A stretch of DNA of 17,710 nucleotides. Origin: Haplosporangium gracile (taxonomy: Eukaryota > Mortierellomycota > Mortierellomycetes > Mortierellales > Mortierellaceae). Position 1 is the first letter of the stretch; every line of letters starts with the position of its first letter. The translations under genes were made by a program, and so were the position numbers. Below are positions 9,701 to 17,710 of the stretch, in pieces. The notes beneath the pieces are model-generated. The model was not told the origin of the DNA. It made no database searches and saw nothing but the letters and a program-made list of their open reading frames with translations. Location of the stretch: contig JAAAUF010000865.1 in NCBI GenBank assembly GCA_015499985.1, positions 1-17,710 on the forward strand, written 5' to 3'.

Positions 9701-10650
9701 AAGAGGTCAGCGAGATTGGGGACCGAGGCCAGGATGGTGAGATTAGGCGTGACCTGGATTTCGAGGGCCAAGGAGGTCATCTCGAGAAAGTAGCGGTAGA
9801 GTTGGTCAAGCGAACAGCGTACGGGATAGGCCAGCGTTACCGGATAGGCTGCATCTGGTAAAGTCGGTAGGGGTTTCGCATCTGCTGGAGCAGCAGCACG
9901 AGCAGGATGAGGATGAGGAGGAGTGTTGAGAGTGGGCGTAAGGATAGGAGTGAGATCAGACACGGACTGGACACCCTGTCGTCGCTTATTTTTAGGATGG
10001 AGGGCATCGGCAACGGCATGATCGTCCTGCGGCTGCTGACTGCCCTTACGAACGATGTTCTGAGTAAGCAACGGAGCTTTGGAGGATGAAGTCTTATTCT
10101 CTTTAGACTTTTTAGAATTACCCATGCGGAAGACGTTCATAAGCCGGGCTCCGCCAGCTGTCCAGGGTTGGCGAAGAAACTTGGCAGCCACTGAGCGCGG
10201 CTGAAGCGGGGTTGTCAACGATGGCTGTGCGCTGTTGCTGGCGATAGAAGACAGGGATCTTTCCTGTTGCAGTTGTTGTTGTTGATGACGTTGTAGTTCT
10301 GGTTGTTGCAGTTGATGGGCTTTTTCTTTGCCGAGTCGTTGTTGACGCAAGAGGGCTTGGTGCGCCTCGACAGAGGGTGGAAGGGGGCTGTTGAGCCTGG
10401 GGAAGACAGCGAGGGACGAGGCAGTGTCCTCGTTCCACCAACGGATGGTGACCTGAATGCGGGAGGGGATGATGACATCTACAGAGTCGAGAATATCGAT
10501 GAATTCGGGAGTGAGGGTGATGGTAGGGAGAGAGACGGCAAGGAACCGTTGGACGGGGCCTTTGAAGGCTGGGGGTAGAGAGTGGGTGTCATGACTGGAG
10601 GCCGAGGCCGAGGCGGAGGGGGCGACAGAAGGAACTGCGGCCTTGAACAT
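6739..10650 (-). CDS. C2CD3-like double-C2-domain protein
   Basis: Two exons, 10650-8673 and 8567-6739, joined across a 105-nt intron (donor GTACTC, acceptor CAATAG), give 1268 aa. The first C2 domain (about 31-366) matches the N-terminal domain of centriolar C2CD3: QRFLAVSLPTITL, then IQVTIRWWNED, then AYPVRCSLDQLYRYFLEMTS, LALEIQV and a closing HGTFSGVFPFTTV. The IRWW-E motif and the RCxxxQ...YF order are the strongest links. A 180-residue Q/S-rich loop splits this domain. A second C2 domain is split three ways: strands at about 709-730 (FKLELSITTAYLTSHG), about 1104-1160 (ENISVEVWKLNPKRQ, ELGSAKLPLHKVL) and about 1225-1257 (GQLDADVWILP). The segments between are H/Q/R/S-rich and probably disordered. 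In animals C2CD3 is needed for distal centriole assembly and is about twice as long; here only the N-terminal half is represented. Function in this fungus is unknown. It shares a 2-kb divergent promoter region with UBP6. Confidence 0.75.
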
Positions 10651-10663
10651 GACTCTCTTCTCG

Positions 10664-10699
<36 letters not shown>

Positions 10700-12628
10700 T
10701 TGATTTTATTACTACAACGACGCTTGTCGCGAGATCAGCTCGTAAAAAGTTTTTGAATGGTTGAGCTAGTGATGGCAGGGGCGCGTCTTGTTGGATGTAA
10801 CGAGAGGAGGGATCGCGGTTGTCTTCTGCGATGGTGGGGAGAGGGGTTGTTGTTGATCGTTGTGGAGGAGTGGGTGAGAGGACGGGAAGAAGGGAGGGGT
10901 TAGGAAGAGGTAGGTAGGTTGGTAGGTCGGTAAAAGGAAGGTAAAAGGAAGGACAAGGGAGAGGAGGAGATGGGGGTTGCCTAGAGGGGGAATGCCATGG
11001 GGATGATGGCGACGGGGGATGAAGGGAAAGGGAGAGAATCGAGAGAGATGTGAAGAATGGGAAAATGGAGAGTGAGAGGAAGTGTGGGTGAGAGAAAGGA
11101 GGAGGATGAAGAAGGGAGAAGGCAGAGAGACACACACGTAGAGACTAATAGACTTTTTTCCAATTGATTTATGATGGTTGCACGATGCTCAGATTTTTAT
11201 TCGTCTTGCTCTCTGCTGATCGAGCGACTCTCTCTGTGATTCTGATCAATTCATTGATCTCTTTTTAGACGCTGCGAGGGTGGAGACATATCTATCCATT
11301 CTATTCGCATTCGCGTCAATTCAAAAAAAGGGGGAGCTTGAAGACAGGACTGACATTGGTGGGTCTCCGCGGTATGTAGTGAGTTGTCAAACTAAAATAG
11401 GTAATGATGACCCAGGAATGCCAAGGTCTCAGTCGATCGATAAACGAATGAAAAAAAAAAAAAGACATGACAAATATCCACCACCCGCGGGATGTCCTTT
11501 CCACTCCTCTCACCCAGTCTCCTTTCTCTCTCCCGGATGCCATTCTGTCACTCTCACTTCTTCCCAGCGTCGGAGGCAGAATGGCAAAAGGAAGACGTTG
11601 TGAAAGTGAGTCCAGCCAATGTTGGACCTTCACTTTCTCCCTCTTTCCCCTTCTTTCCTTTTTCTTCTGTCATTCATCTATCCCTCCTCACCCACCCCCT
11701 TTTTTCTCTCTCGCCTCCCTCGCGTCCTTTCCTTGATGTGCCAAATGGTCATCTCATCATGTCCTTCGAGCCAAACAAAAAAAATATGGCAAGGAGTTGC
11801 TAACGAACCATGCGCTCCTATTTTAGCATCACAGTGTGTGGTTTTCAACAGGGAGAAAAGAGGAAGCGAAACAGGGGAGGAGGAAAGCTGATATAACTAT
11901 CCACCTTTTCCCCTCCGTAAATATCTCTTCTGTCTGCTCGCGAAAATGGTTCTCAATTGTCGAAACAAAGAGTCTGATGTAATGCTCAGATGTGTGAGCA
12001 AGGATTACGAGAACGATATTCATCCCCACGTTTCCATGCATGACAGCATTGCCCAATTGGCTCGTCCCAGCATTGGTTTGCAAACGAGAGGGAGGGATGA
12101 ATCTATCTCCCTGGGTCAACAAAAGAACCTCCGTTGTGAGCACCACATCTCCAAACCAAAACAATCTCTGTTGCTTCCATGGTCGGTTGCATTAATGCGC
12201 AAGTCAAATAAATAAAAAACAGAAACAGAGAATCCTACCAAGACCGAGACGATATTGAGGGGTTTTTTTCTATTTTTTGAGAGAGACTGATCTTGATTAG
12301 TCGATGAGTGCCTGTTCTCCCATGTTTGTGTTGCACAAAATGCAAGGTCGAAAAAACTTATTTGTCTGGACTCATGCGCGCAATGTACATGTACGTAAAA
12401 GCAAGAAAACAATTCCTTTTTTTTTCTGACTTGGTCACGTGCCTTTCAAGCTCAGGCAGTCCATCGGTTGCGTGCCACACGCAAGCACGATAATGACGTG
12501 TATTCATGGCTACACTGCTGATCCCTTTTTTAGCTTCTTTTCTCACTCTCTCTTGTACACGCACTCATCGACAACCAACACCAACAAGCATTCTTTGTGC
12601 TGCCAATAACAACGTTAACGACACAACC
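10651..12628. promoter_or_regulatory. Divergent intergenic region between C2CD3-like gene and UBP6
   Basis: This 1978-bp gap holds no convincing gene. About 10850-11130 is strongly purine-rich on the + strand (pyrimidine-rich in the direction of the C2CD3-like gene), including short AGGT repeats at about 10909-10929. Such pyrimidine tracts are typical of fungal promoters near transcription starts. About 11480-11740 is pyrimidine-rich on the + strand. An A-run lies near 11449-11463. The open frames here are all low-complexity or lack a conserved pattern. Confidence 0.4.
10664..10699 (+). repeat. (CT)n microsatellite in the C2CD3-like 5' leader
   Basis: About 36 bp of CT dinucleotides, interrupted once by TTT at 10685-10687, begin 14 bp upstream of the - strand start codon. 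The transcript would therefore carry a (GA)n tract just ahead of its AUG. Confidence 0.9.
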
Positions 12629-15195
12629 ATGCCTCCCGCAAACACCATCAAAGGTATTTACATGTTTCACAGCGGGTCCCATTCGCAATCAATTCACTCT
12701 ATATATGTACATCTTCCGTTTAGCACCACCTCAGCTGGCGCTGTGCATCTAAACTTCGTTTGTTAGTTGTCCTAACGCATTTGACGTTACTACTGCATGT
12801 TCATGTTTAGTCAACGTCAAGTGGAGTGGAAAGAAGTTTGACGATATCGAGCTGAACCTGGACGAGCCTGGATTGGTCTTCAAGGCGCAACTTTTTGCCC
12901 TCACAGGAGTCGAGCCCGATCGTCAGAAGATTATTGCCAAAGGAGGCATGCTCAAAGTACGGACTCGATACTGCTAAGGTTCCTGGAGATGTCTCTCCTG
13001 TATTCTGCCATAACCCACGCTAATAGATATCGTTATCGATTGCTCATTTAGGATGACACGGACATGACCAAGCTTGGTCTGAAGGCTGTAAGTGTTTAAT
13101 GCTGATTCTTGAAAGGAAGCACGAATAGTCGCCGTATTGTCCAGCTGAAAAGCAGATCGCTAATCTACCTTACATACTTTTTTCCACTCAATAGGGTCAC
13201 AACTTTATGGTGCGTCTCACAGATATACGGTGACAACTATGGTATCAAGCACGGGAATCAGGACATGGCAATAATAAAGCGTCTCTTATCTTTTTGAACA
13301 TATAGATGATGGGAACTGCAGGAGAGCTCCCTAAGGCACCAGAGAAGAAGATCCTCTTTGCAGAGGATATGACGGAAGCGACGCTGAACAAGGCTGTGAG
13401 TAACTTGCATTAATAACATCTCTATCTCATCGCGCATCTTTTACAGTCGATTCATAGCTAACTCTTGTAGAAAACACTTTCTGTCTGTCTTTAGATGGAC
13501 ATTCCTATCGGACTTGTCAACCTCGGCAACACATGTTACATGGTACGAGCCATTTCACTTCATACAATCCTACATTCTGCGTGAAAGTAATTGCGTGCAC
13601 TTCTGGCTTATCAGCTTGCATTATATGTTGACAATAGAACGCCACATTGCAATGTCTACGCGTTGTCCCAGAGCTCATCCAGGACCTTCAAAAGTACTCT
13701 GGAGGCACTGACAACTTCGACGCAGGAAGCAACATGACCGCCTCCTTGCGCGATCTGTACAGGCAACTGAACGCCTCTGGACATGGTGTCATGCCTGCAG
13801 GATTCCTTACTGTACGTCTGCCATTTGTTTTTCTTTCGCCGTATCGTCATTGGCCAGGGACGCTTATTATATTGTTTACTACTACGACCAGCTGGCTACT
13901 CACACAACTGTTGCTTGATTTCATGGACACCCTAATAGTACTTGCGCAAGGCGTTTCCCCAATTCTCTCAGCAAGGTCGAGATGGCGTTTGGATGCAGCA
14001 GGATGCCGAAGAATGCTGGAGTCAACTTACTTCTACCTTGAAAGCAAAGCTTCCTCCTCACACAGAAGGAAAGCAGAATGTGATCTCGCAGTTTATGCAA
14101 GGCGAATTTACAACTACGTATGTATCCCGGATATGTTTTGTTTTTATGTTGACGTTCAAAGGACGTGCTCAGAACTAATAACCAGCGTTTGTTTTTGAAC
14201 TGTAGTCTCAAATGCGATGACGCCCCTGAGGAGGATGCGGTTGTCACCAAGGAACCCTTTGCCAAGCTCGACTGCCATATTTCAAGTAGTAAGTTCGCCG
14301 CACATGGGTATATACATATTTTTGCGACAGTTTGCTTCCTTACAAAATCCACTCAACGAAGTCCTTCTCGTTTTCGTTTTCTGTAGACGTCAACTACCTT
14401 CACAACGGAATTCTGGAGTCGCTGGATCAGAAGATTGAGAAAAATTCGGCAACACTCGGACGGTCAGCGACGTACACAAAGTCGCAGAGGATTTCTCGCC
14501 TCCCCGCCTACTTGACCGTAAACTTTGTTCGATTTTTCTGGAAGTCCACAGAGCAGGTCAAAGCCAAGATTCTGCGCAAGGTCAAGTTCCCCTTTGAGCT
14601 CGACGCTTCTCAGTTCTGTACCACTGAGCTTCAAGATAAGCTTACCAACACCAAGCTAAAGCTTCGAGAACTCGATAATGCCGAGACTGCTCTGAAGCGT
14701 CGTCAGAGATTGGACAAGGAAGCAGGTCGCATGGAGACGGACGAAATTTCAGATGAGCAAAAGTCCGTGCAGGCTGCTCAGGCCGCATTGGAGGACTCAC
14801 TCGACCCAGAATTGGTGCAGGATGTTGGCTGCAATCCTTCGGGCCAATATGAGTTAGCGGCTGTACTTACTCACATTGGCCGTACCGCTGACTCGGGACA
14901 TTATATTGGTTGGGCGAAAAAGGGCGATACAGACGAGTGGTACAAGTACGACGATGAAAAGGTCTCTCCGGTTCAGAAGGACGACATCATGAAACTCGAC
15001 GGCGGAGGTAAGGCCTTTGTGTCTTCCTGGAGTTGCCCCCCTCAAGTATAATGTTGCTTTTCTTGAACCGCGTACGAGTCACTAACGTATGACGCTTTTC
15101 ATGATATTTTTTTAGGAGATTTCCATGTCGCCTACTTGGCCCTTTACCGTTCACGATCGTTTAAGACCAAGTCAGAGCCAGCCAAGGCAGAATAG
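12629..15195 (+). CDS. UBP6: Proteasome-associated ubiquitin carboxyl-terminal hydrolase Ubp6/USP14
   Basis: Eleven exons: 12629-12653, 12811-12956, 13052-13087, 13195-13209, 13306-13395, 13495-13542, 13638-13811, 13939-14117, 14206-14288, 14387-15007 and 15116-15195. They encode 498 aa, the usual family length (yeast Ubp6 499). Residues 8 to about 77 are the ubiquitin-like domain (VNVKWSGKKFDDIELN) that docks on the Rpn1 subunit of the 19S regulator. The USP domain follows. The Cys box GLVNLGNTCYMNATLQCL places the catalytic Cys at 118, as in yeast. The family block QQDAEECWSQL and the His box GRTADSGHYIGWAKKG (His437) are intact, followed by DEWYKYDDEKVS and the terminal GGGDFHVAYLALY. The enzyme trims ubiquitin chains from proteasome substrates and slows degradation. 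An insert of charged residues (about 348-392) lies between the Cys and His boxes. Introns crowd the first half, and exon 4 is only 15 nt. No key residue is missing, so this copy should be active. Confidence 0.96.
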
Positions 15196-15549
15196 TTAGA
15201 TGTATAACTAGCAGTGACCATTATAAAACACAGTGCGCCATTTTACATCACAGTAGGCATGGATTGAAGCACGAATAGCAGTTGAAAGAGATGTGCGGTG
15301 ACGGACCAACAAAGAAGGCCAGCTCCATGTTTGAGCACTGTCCTTTACTCAGAATCCCCTTTTGCACGCCAGCCATCTACCCTTTGATCTCCCTTGTCAC
15401 CGTACGCAACCTCTAGCAGCCAGCGCGTGGCCTTGGTTCTCTCCTACCTTGACATGCATGTCTTTTCTACGACACAAGCCGAAATCGACTTTTTTTTTCA
15501 TCCCCTCATCTTCCTTTCTCGCCGTCCACCTGACTTCCTCCCTCTCCCT

Positions 15550-15593
15550 CTTCCCTTTCTCTTCCCTTTCTCTTCCCTTTCTCTTCCCTTTCT
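15550..15593 (+). repeat. 11-bp tandem repeat, four copies (CTTCCCTTTCT)
   Basis: Four exact consecutive copies of CTTCCCTTTCT lie inside the pyrimidine-rich tract upstream of the SGNH hydrolase gene. This looks like simple-sequence expansion. Confidence 0.9.
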
Positions 15594-16234
15594 TCACTCC
15601 TTCCTTTCAACCATCCACTTACACCCTTCTATTCACTGTGCAGAGTACACCTGTCAGTTCAGTATAAATTGAAGCTTGCCTTTTTTTACAACTGTTCCTT
15701 ATTTTCTTCCCCCGCCTTCTCCATTAAACTTAAATACAATGTCCCCCCTCGCCCCCCTCAATTGCTGGCGTACAATCTTCTAGGTGTGCGCACATTCAAC
15801 AACAATTTCTTCCACTACCTTACCCAATCCTGGAACGATATTTCCAACAACATAACTAAGGAAATCAACAATGTCATTGCCCAGATCAATCATATTTATT
15901 CTTAGTAACATTAGCTCCCTTAATCTCTCTTTAAGCAAAAGCCTTCACAATAAAACAGAAAAGAAAAAAAAATCTTCGCCTCTTCTTTCTCCTCCTTTCC
16001 CCCGCTTTCATTCTACGACTGGAATCGTCGTTTTTTTGCTCTTTACTCGTTGCCGATTGCCCCTTTTCTAATACTAAAATACACCACAGAAACTCCTTTC
16101 CGCCCTGTTCCCCGCTGCCTGTTCCCTTCTCTCTATCCTTCCACTCGCAGTGAACAACTGAGAGCAATGAAGGGATAGAATGCCTTTGTGTGAACAGTTA
16201 AACTTTATTTGTTTGCACGTTGCTTTGGCGAATT

Positions 16235-16263
16235 ACTGCGGCACGACTGCGGCACGACTGCGG
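16235..16263 (+). repeat. 11-bp GC-rich tandem motif (ACTGCGGCACG)
   Basis: Two exact copies of ACTGCGGCACG and a third partial copy (ACTGCGG) sit 70-100 bp upstream of the SGNH hydrolase ATG, in otherwise AT-rich DNA. Spacing of one helical turn and the position suggest a possible tandem transcription-factor site (inference). Confidence 0.8.
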
Positions 16264-16333
16264 TCAAACCGAAAAACTCATTAAAAGAGACACAAGTTGA
16301 AAAGAAAGTAAATTTTTACAACACACAACCTTC

Positions 16334-17113
16334 ATGTCACCAATCGATCACACCCTTCCTGAAAATCAAGGCTTATCCCAAGAAGCCTTCCAGCAGCTCA
16401 TCACACAGGCCAAGAAATTCAAGGATCGCTCTCACAAAACGTTCCACGAGGTGCATCTACCAGAACTCACCTGCCTCTCGCAGAGACCGAGCAACGTTGA
16501 TGAATCAGTTTCCCTTTCCTCTCAAGATCCAGACTTACTGCCCAATGATACACCAACTACACCATTAACAACAGTCCTGATCGGTGACTCCATGCTCGAG
16601 CGCCTCAAGACGACGGGTGCATTCACTGGCTTGGCACAACTCCCTGGATCGTTCAACGCTGGCTGCGGCGGCGACAAGATCGAAAACGTGCTCTATCGCC
16701 TCGACCTTATGTACCCACTCATCCAGAGCTGCAGCAACATTAAGCTGTGGGTTGTCATGGTCGGAACGAATAATCTTCGCAAGAAGGGTTTCCGCCCTAC
16801 GGATGTAGCTCTTTACCGCCTGCTGCTGCAGGCTCTTTTGAGGGTCGCACCGGGCAGCAAGGTGCTTGCATGCGAGATATTTAAGAGGAAGGATATTGAG
16901 GATCGGTATGTGGATAAGGCGAATGAGATGGTCAAAGGTATGATCGAGGAGATGAATGGTTATCTTGGTGGCAGGAAGATTTGGTGGAGTGCAGCGCCGA
17001 ATGACGTCACAAAGGAGATGCTTGAAGACCATGTACATCTGGACGAGAATGGATATTCCAGATGGGAGGAGCAACTCCTTCCAGGGGTGCTAAAGCTTTT
17101 ATCAGAATCATAG
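16334..17113 (+). CDS. SGNH/GDSL-type esterase family protein
   Basis: A single-exon 259-aa protein ending in TAG. All four SGNH blocks are present in order: VLIGDSMLERL (nucleophile Ser86), AGCGGDKIENVL (oxyanion Gly about 112), VMVGTNNLRK (Asn146) and EDHVHLDENGY (Asp232 and His235, spaced D-x-x-H). These residues form the catalytic site of the SGNH hydrolase superfamily, which includes the catalytic subunits of intracellular platelet-activating-factor acetylhydrolase; the GGDKIENVLYRL stretch is most like that branch. The first 75 residues are hydrophilic and variable. There is no signal peptide or membrane segment, so a cytosolic enzyme is likely. The substrate cannot be told from sequence; a small ester or acetylated lipid is typical of the family. 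The gene is preceded by a GC-rich 11-bp repeat and followed by AATAAA 8 bp after the stop. Confidence 0.88.
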   Translation: MSPIDHTLPENQGLSQEAFQQLITQAKKFKDRSHKTFHEVHLPELTCLSQRPSNVDESVSLSSQDPDLLPNDTPTTPLTTVLIGDSMLERLKTTGAFTGLAQLPGSFNAGCGGDKIENVLYRLDLMYPLIQSCSNIKLWVVMVGTNNLRKKGFRPTDVALYRLLLQALLRVAPGSKVLACEIFKRKDIEDRYVDKANEMVKGMIEEMNGYLGGRKIWWSAAPNDVTKEMLEDHVHLDENGYSRWEEQLLPGVLKLLSES

Positions 17114-17121
17114 ATGATAAA

Positions 17122-17127
17122 AATAAA
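17122..17127 (+). terminator. Polyadenylation signal of the SGNH hydrolase gene
   Basis: AATAAA begins 8 bp after the TAG stop codon, so the 3' untranslated region is probably very short. Confidence 0.55.
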
Positions 17128-17218
17128 CAATGTTTTTTATACTGCATTGAAAGTGACATTGTAATTGTGAATTCTTCATTTTTCGACTCAACTATGGCAA
17201 GCAGTAACTAACGTGCTT

Positions 17219-17237
17219 CACTTTGATGATCAAAGTG
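17219..17237. repeat. Perfect 8-bp inverted repeat, 3-nt loop
   Basis: CACTTTGA and TCAAAGTG flank TGA. It is the first of several perfect palindromes in the AT-rich stretch after the SGNH hydrolase gene. Confidence 0.8.
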
Positions 17238-17442
17238 ATCACGATTTCGACGTTTTTTTCGAATGGCTCATTTACTAACGTTCCGATCGGCCCTCAGGTC
17301 CCTGTCATTCATTCTCTTGATTCGTAGCCTCATTCATCACCACTTGTCTTTTTTTATTTGAAGCAACATCGACTCATCGCTGGAATTGAAATGCTCGAGT
17401 CACTGTGATCATCAGTTTGGTGTCGAACAAATTCGAACAAAC

Positions 17443-17464
17443 TCCATGTAATATTTTACATGGA
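17443..17464. repeat. Perfect 9-bp inverted repeat, 4-nt loop
   Basis: TCCATGTAA and TTACATGGA flank TATT. It lies about 130 bp left of the probable transposon end. Confidence 0.85.
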
Positions 17465-17497
17465 CTCAACACGAAACGACTTGCTTTTTTTTATCCC

Positions 17498-17531
17498 AAG
17501 CGCAATGCGCTTTCAATAGATAAATTGAAAG
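17498..17531. repeat. Two overlapping inverted repeats
   Basis: AAGCGC-AAT-GCGCTT (17498-17512) overlaps CTTTCAAT-AGATAA-ATTGAAAG (17510-17531). Both have perfect arms, and they share CTT, so they could be alternative hairpins in single-stranded DNA or RNA. Confidence 0.8.
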
Positions 17532-17597
17532 CAGTTCCTTGCAAAGGACATTAAGTACAATCTAAAGGTTTTTAATATGTAGAGCCATCCATTCTTA

Positions 17598-17710
17598 CAG
17601 TGGGTCAAAAAATAATACCAGTGTTTTTCATTTTTTTTATTTTTCATTTTTTTGCGATATTTAGCTTAGCCATGATATCCAACGCATCTACTAAAGTAAA
17701 AAGCCCTGGA
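17598..17710 (+). mobile_element. Probable left end of a Tc1/mariner-type DNA transposon (partial)
   Basis: The sequence CAGTGGGTCAAAAAATAATA begins directly after a TA dinucleotide (17596-17597). Tc1/mariner elements insert at TA, and many of their terminal inverted repeats start CAGTG followed by an A-rich stretch, so this fits their outer end (established for the family; the match here is by eye). About 70 bp of T-rich sequence follows, then an ATG at 17672. The rest of the element, including the matching right repeat, would lie outside the window. It could instead be a chance match or a non-autonomous remnant. Confidence 0.5.
17672..17710 (+). CDS. Possible start of a transposase frame (partial, uncertain)
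   Basis: From ATG 17672 the frame stays open for the 13 codons to the window edge (MISNASTKVKSPG). Its place about 75 bp inside the probable transposon end is where a Tc1/mariner transposase often starts. Too little is present to identify it. Confidence 0.25.
   Translation, partial: MISNASTKVKSPG

Larger units (their letters stand above)
15196..16333. promoter_or_regulatory. Intergenic region between UBP6 and the SGNH hydrolase gene
   Basis: About 1.1 kb without a supported gene. It contains a pyrimidine-rich tract (about 15480-15640) with a tandem 11-bp repeat, a TATAAAT at 15663-15669, a second pyrimidine tract near 15970-16140, and an 11-bp GC-rich repeat just upstream of the SGNH start. 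The frame open from 15669 to 15905 has no ATG. Confidence 0.4.

Noticed and set aside
10479..11135. A 218-codon proline/serine-rich - strand frame overlapping the C2CD3-like start
   Set aside because: It comes from a polypyrimidine tract and the (GA)n repeat. It lacks any conserved pattern and overlaps the first C2 domain in another frame.
11829..12164. A 111-codon - strand frame in the divergent intergenic region
   Set aside because: No family pattern, a composition like the surrounding non-coding DNA, and no supporting splice sites or polyadenylation signal.
15669..15905. An open frame of 78 codons with a fairly protein-like end
   Set aside because: It has no ATG, a stop just upstream and no recognised family. 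A spliced gene using the TTCTAG acceptor at about 15782 is possible, but I found no matching first exon.

Overview
The window looks like nuclear DNA of an early-diverging filamentous fungus, most probably a Mortierella-type species (Mortierellomycota). The evidence is indirect. There are many short introns (mostly 88-130 nt) with GT...AG borders and donors such as GTAAGT, GTATGT and GTACNN. Proteins have long Q/H/S-rich or K/A/E-rich low-complexity stretches, and promoters are pyrimidine-rich. The best-preserved genes are ordinary eukaryotic housekeeping genes.

Layout, left to right: (1) the last exons of an unrecognised + strand gene, ending at 688; (2) a complete five-exon TRM6/GCD10 gene (+, 984-3107), the non-catalytic subunit of the tRNA m1A58 methyltransferase; (3) converging on it, a two-exon - strand gene (4900 to 3309) for a 490-aa protein with an N-terminal ubiquitin-like domain of coilin/Net1 type and a long K/A/E-rich tail; (4) a decayed + strand UCH37/UCHL5-type deubiquitinase (about 5159-6642) with three in-frame TAG codons, frame shifts and an altered oxyanion-hole position; (5) a large two-exon - strand gene (10650 to 6739, 1268 aa) with two C2 domains resembling the centriolar protein C2CD3; (6) a 2-kb divergent promoter region; (7) an intact eleven-exon UBP6/USP14 gene (+, 12629-15195); (8) a single-exon SGNH-hydrolase gene (+, 16334-17113); (9) a palindrome-rich intergenic stretch and, at the right edge, what looks like the end of a Tc1/mariner-type transposon entering the window.

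The genes do not form an operon or cluster. One functional link stands out: UCH37 and USP14/Ubp6 are the two cysteine-protease deubiquitinases that dock on the proteasome. Here the first is broken and the second is intact. The items most worth a second look are the C2CD3-like gene (unexpected if the organism really lacks centrioles), the UCH37 pseudogene, the Net1/coilin-like protein and the transposon end. No tRNA, rRNA or CRISPR array was seen. All five complete genes, the pseudogene and the preferred model of the left-edge gene end in TAG, so TAG is a true stop codon here.
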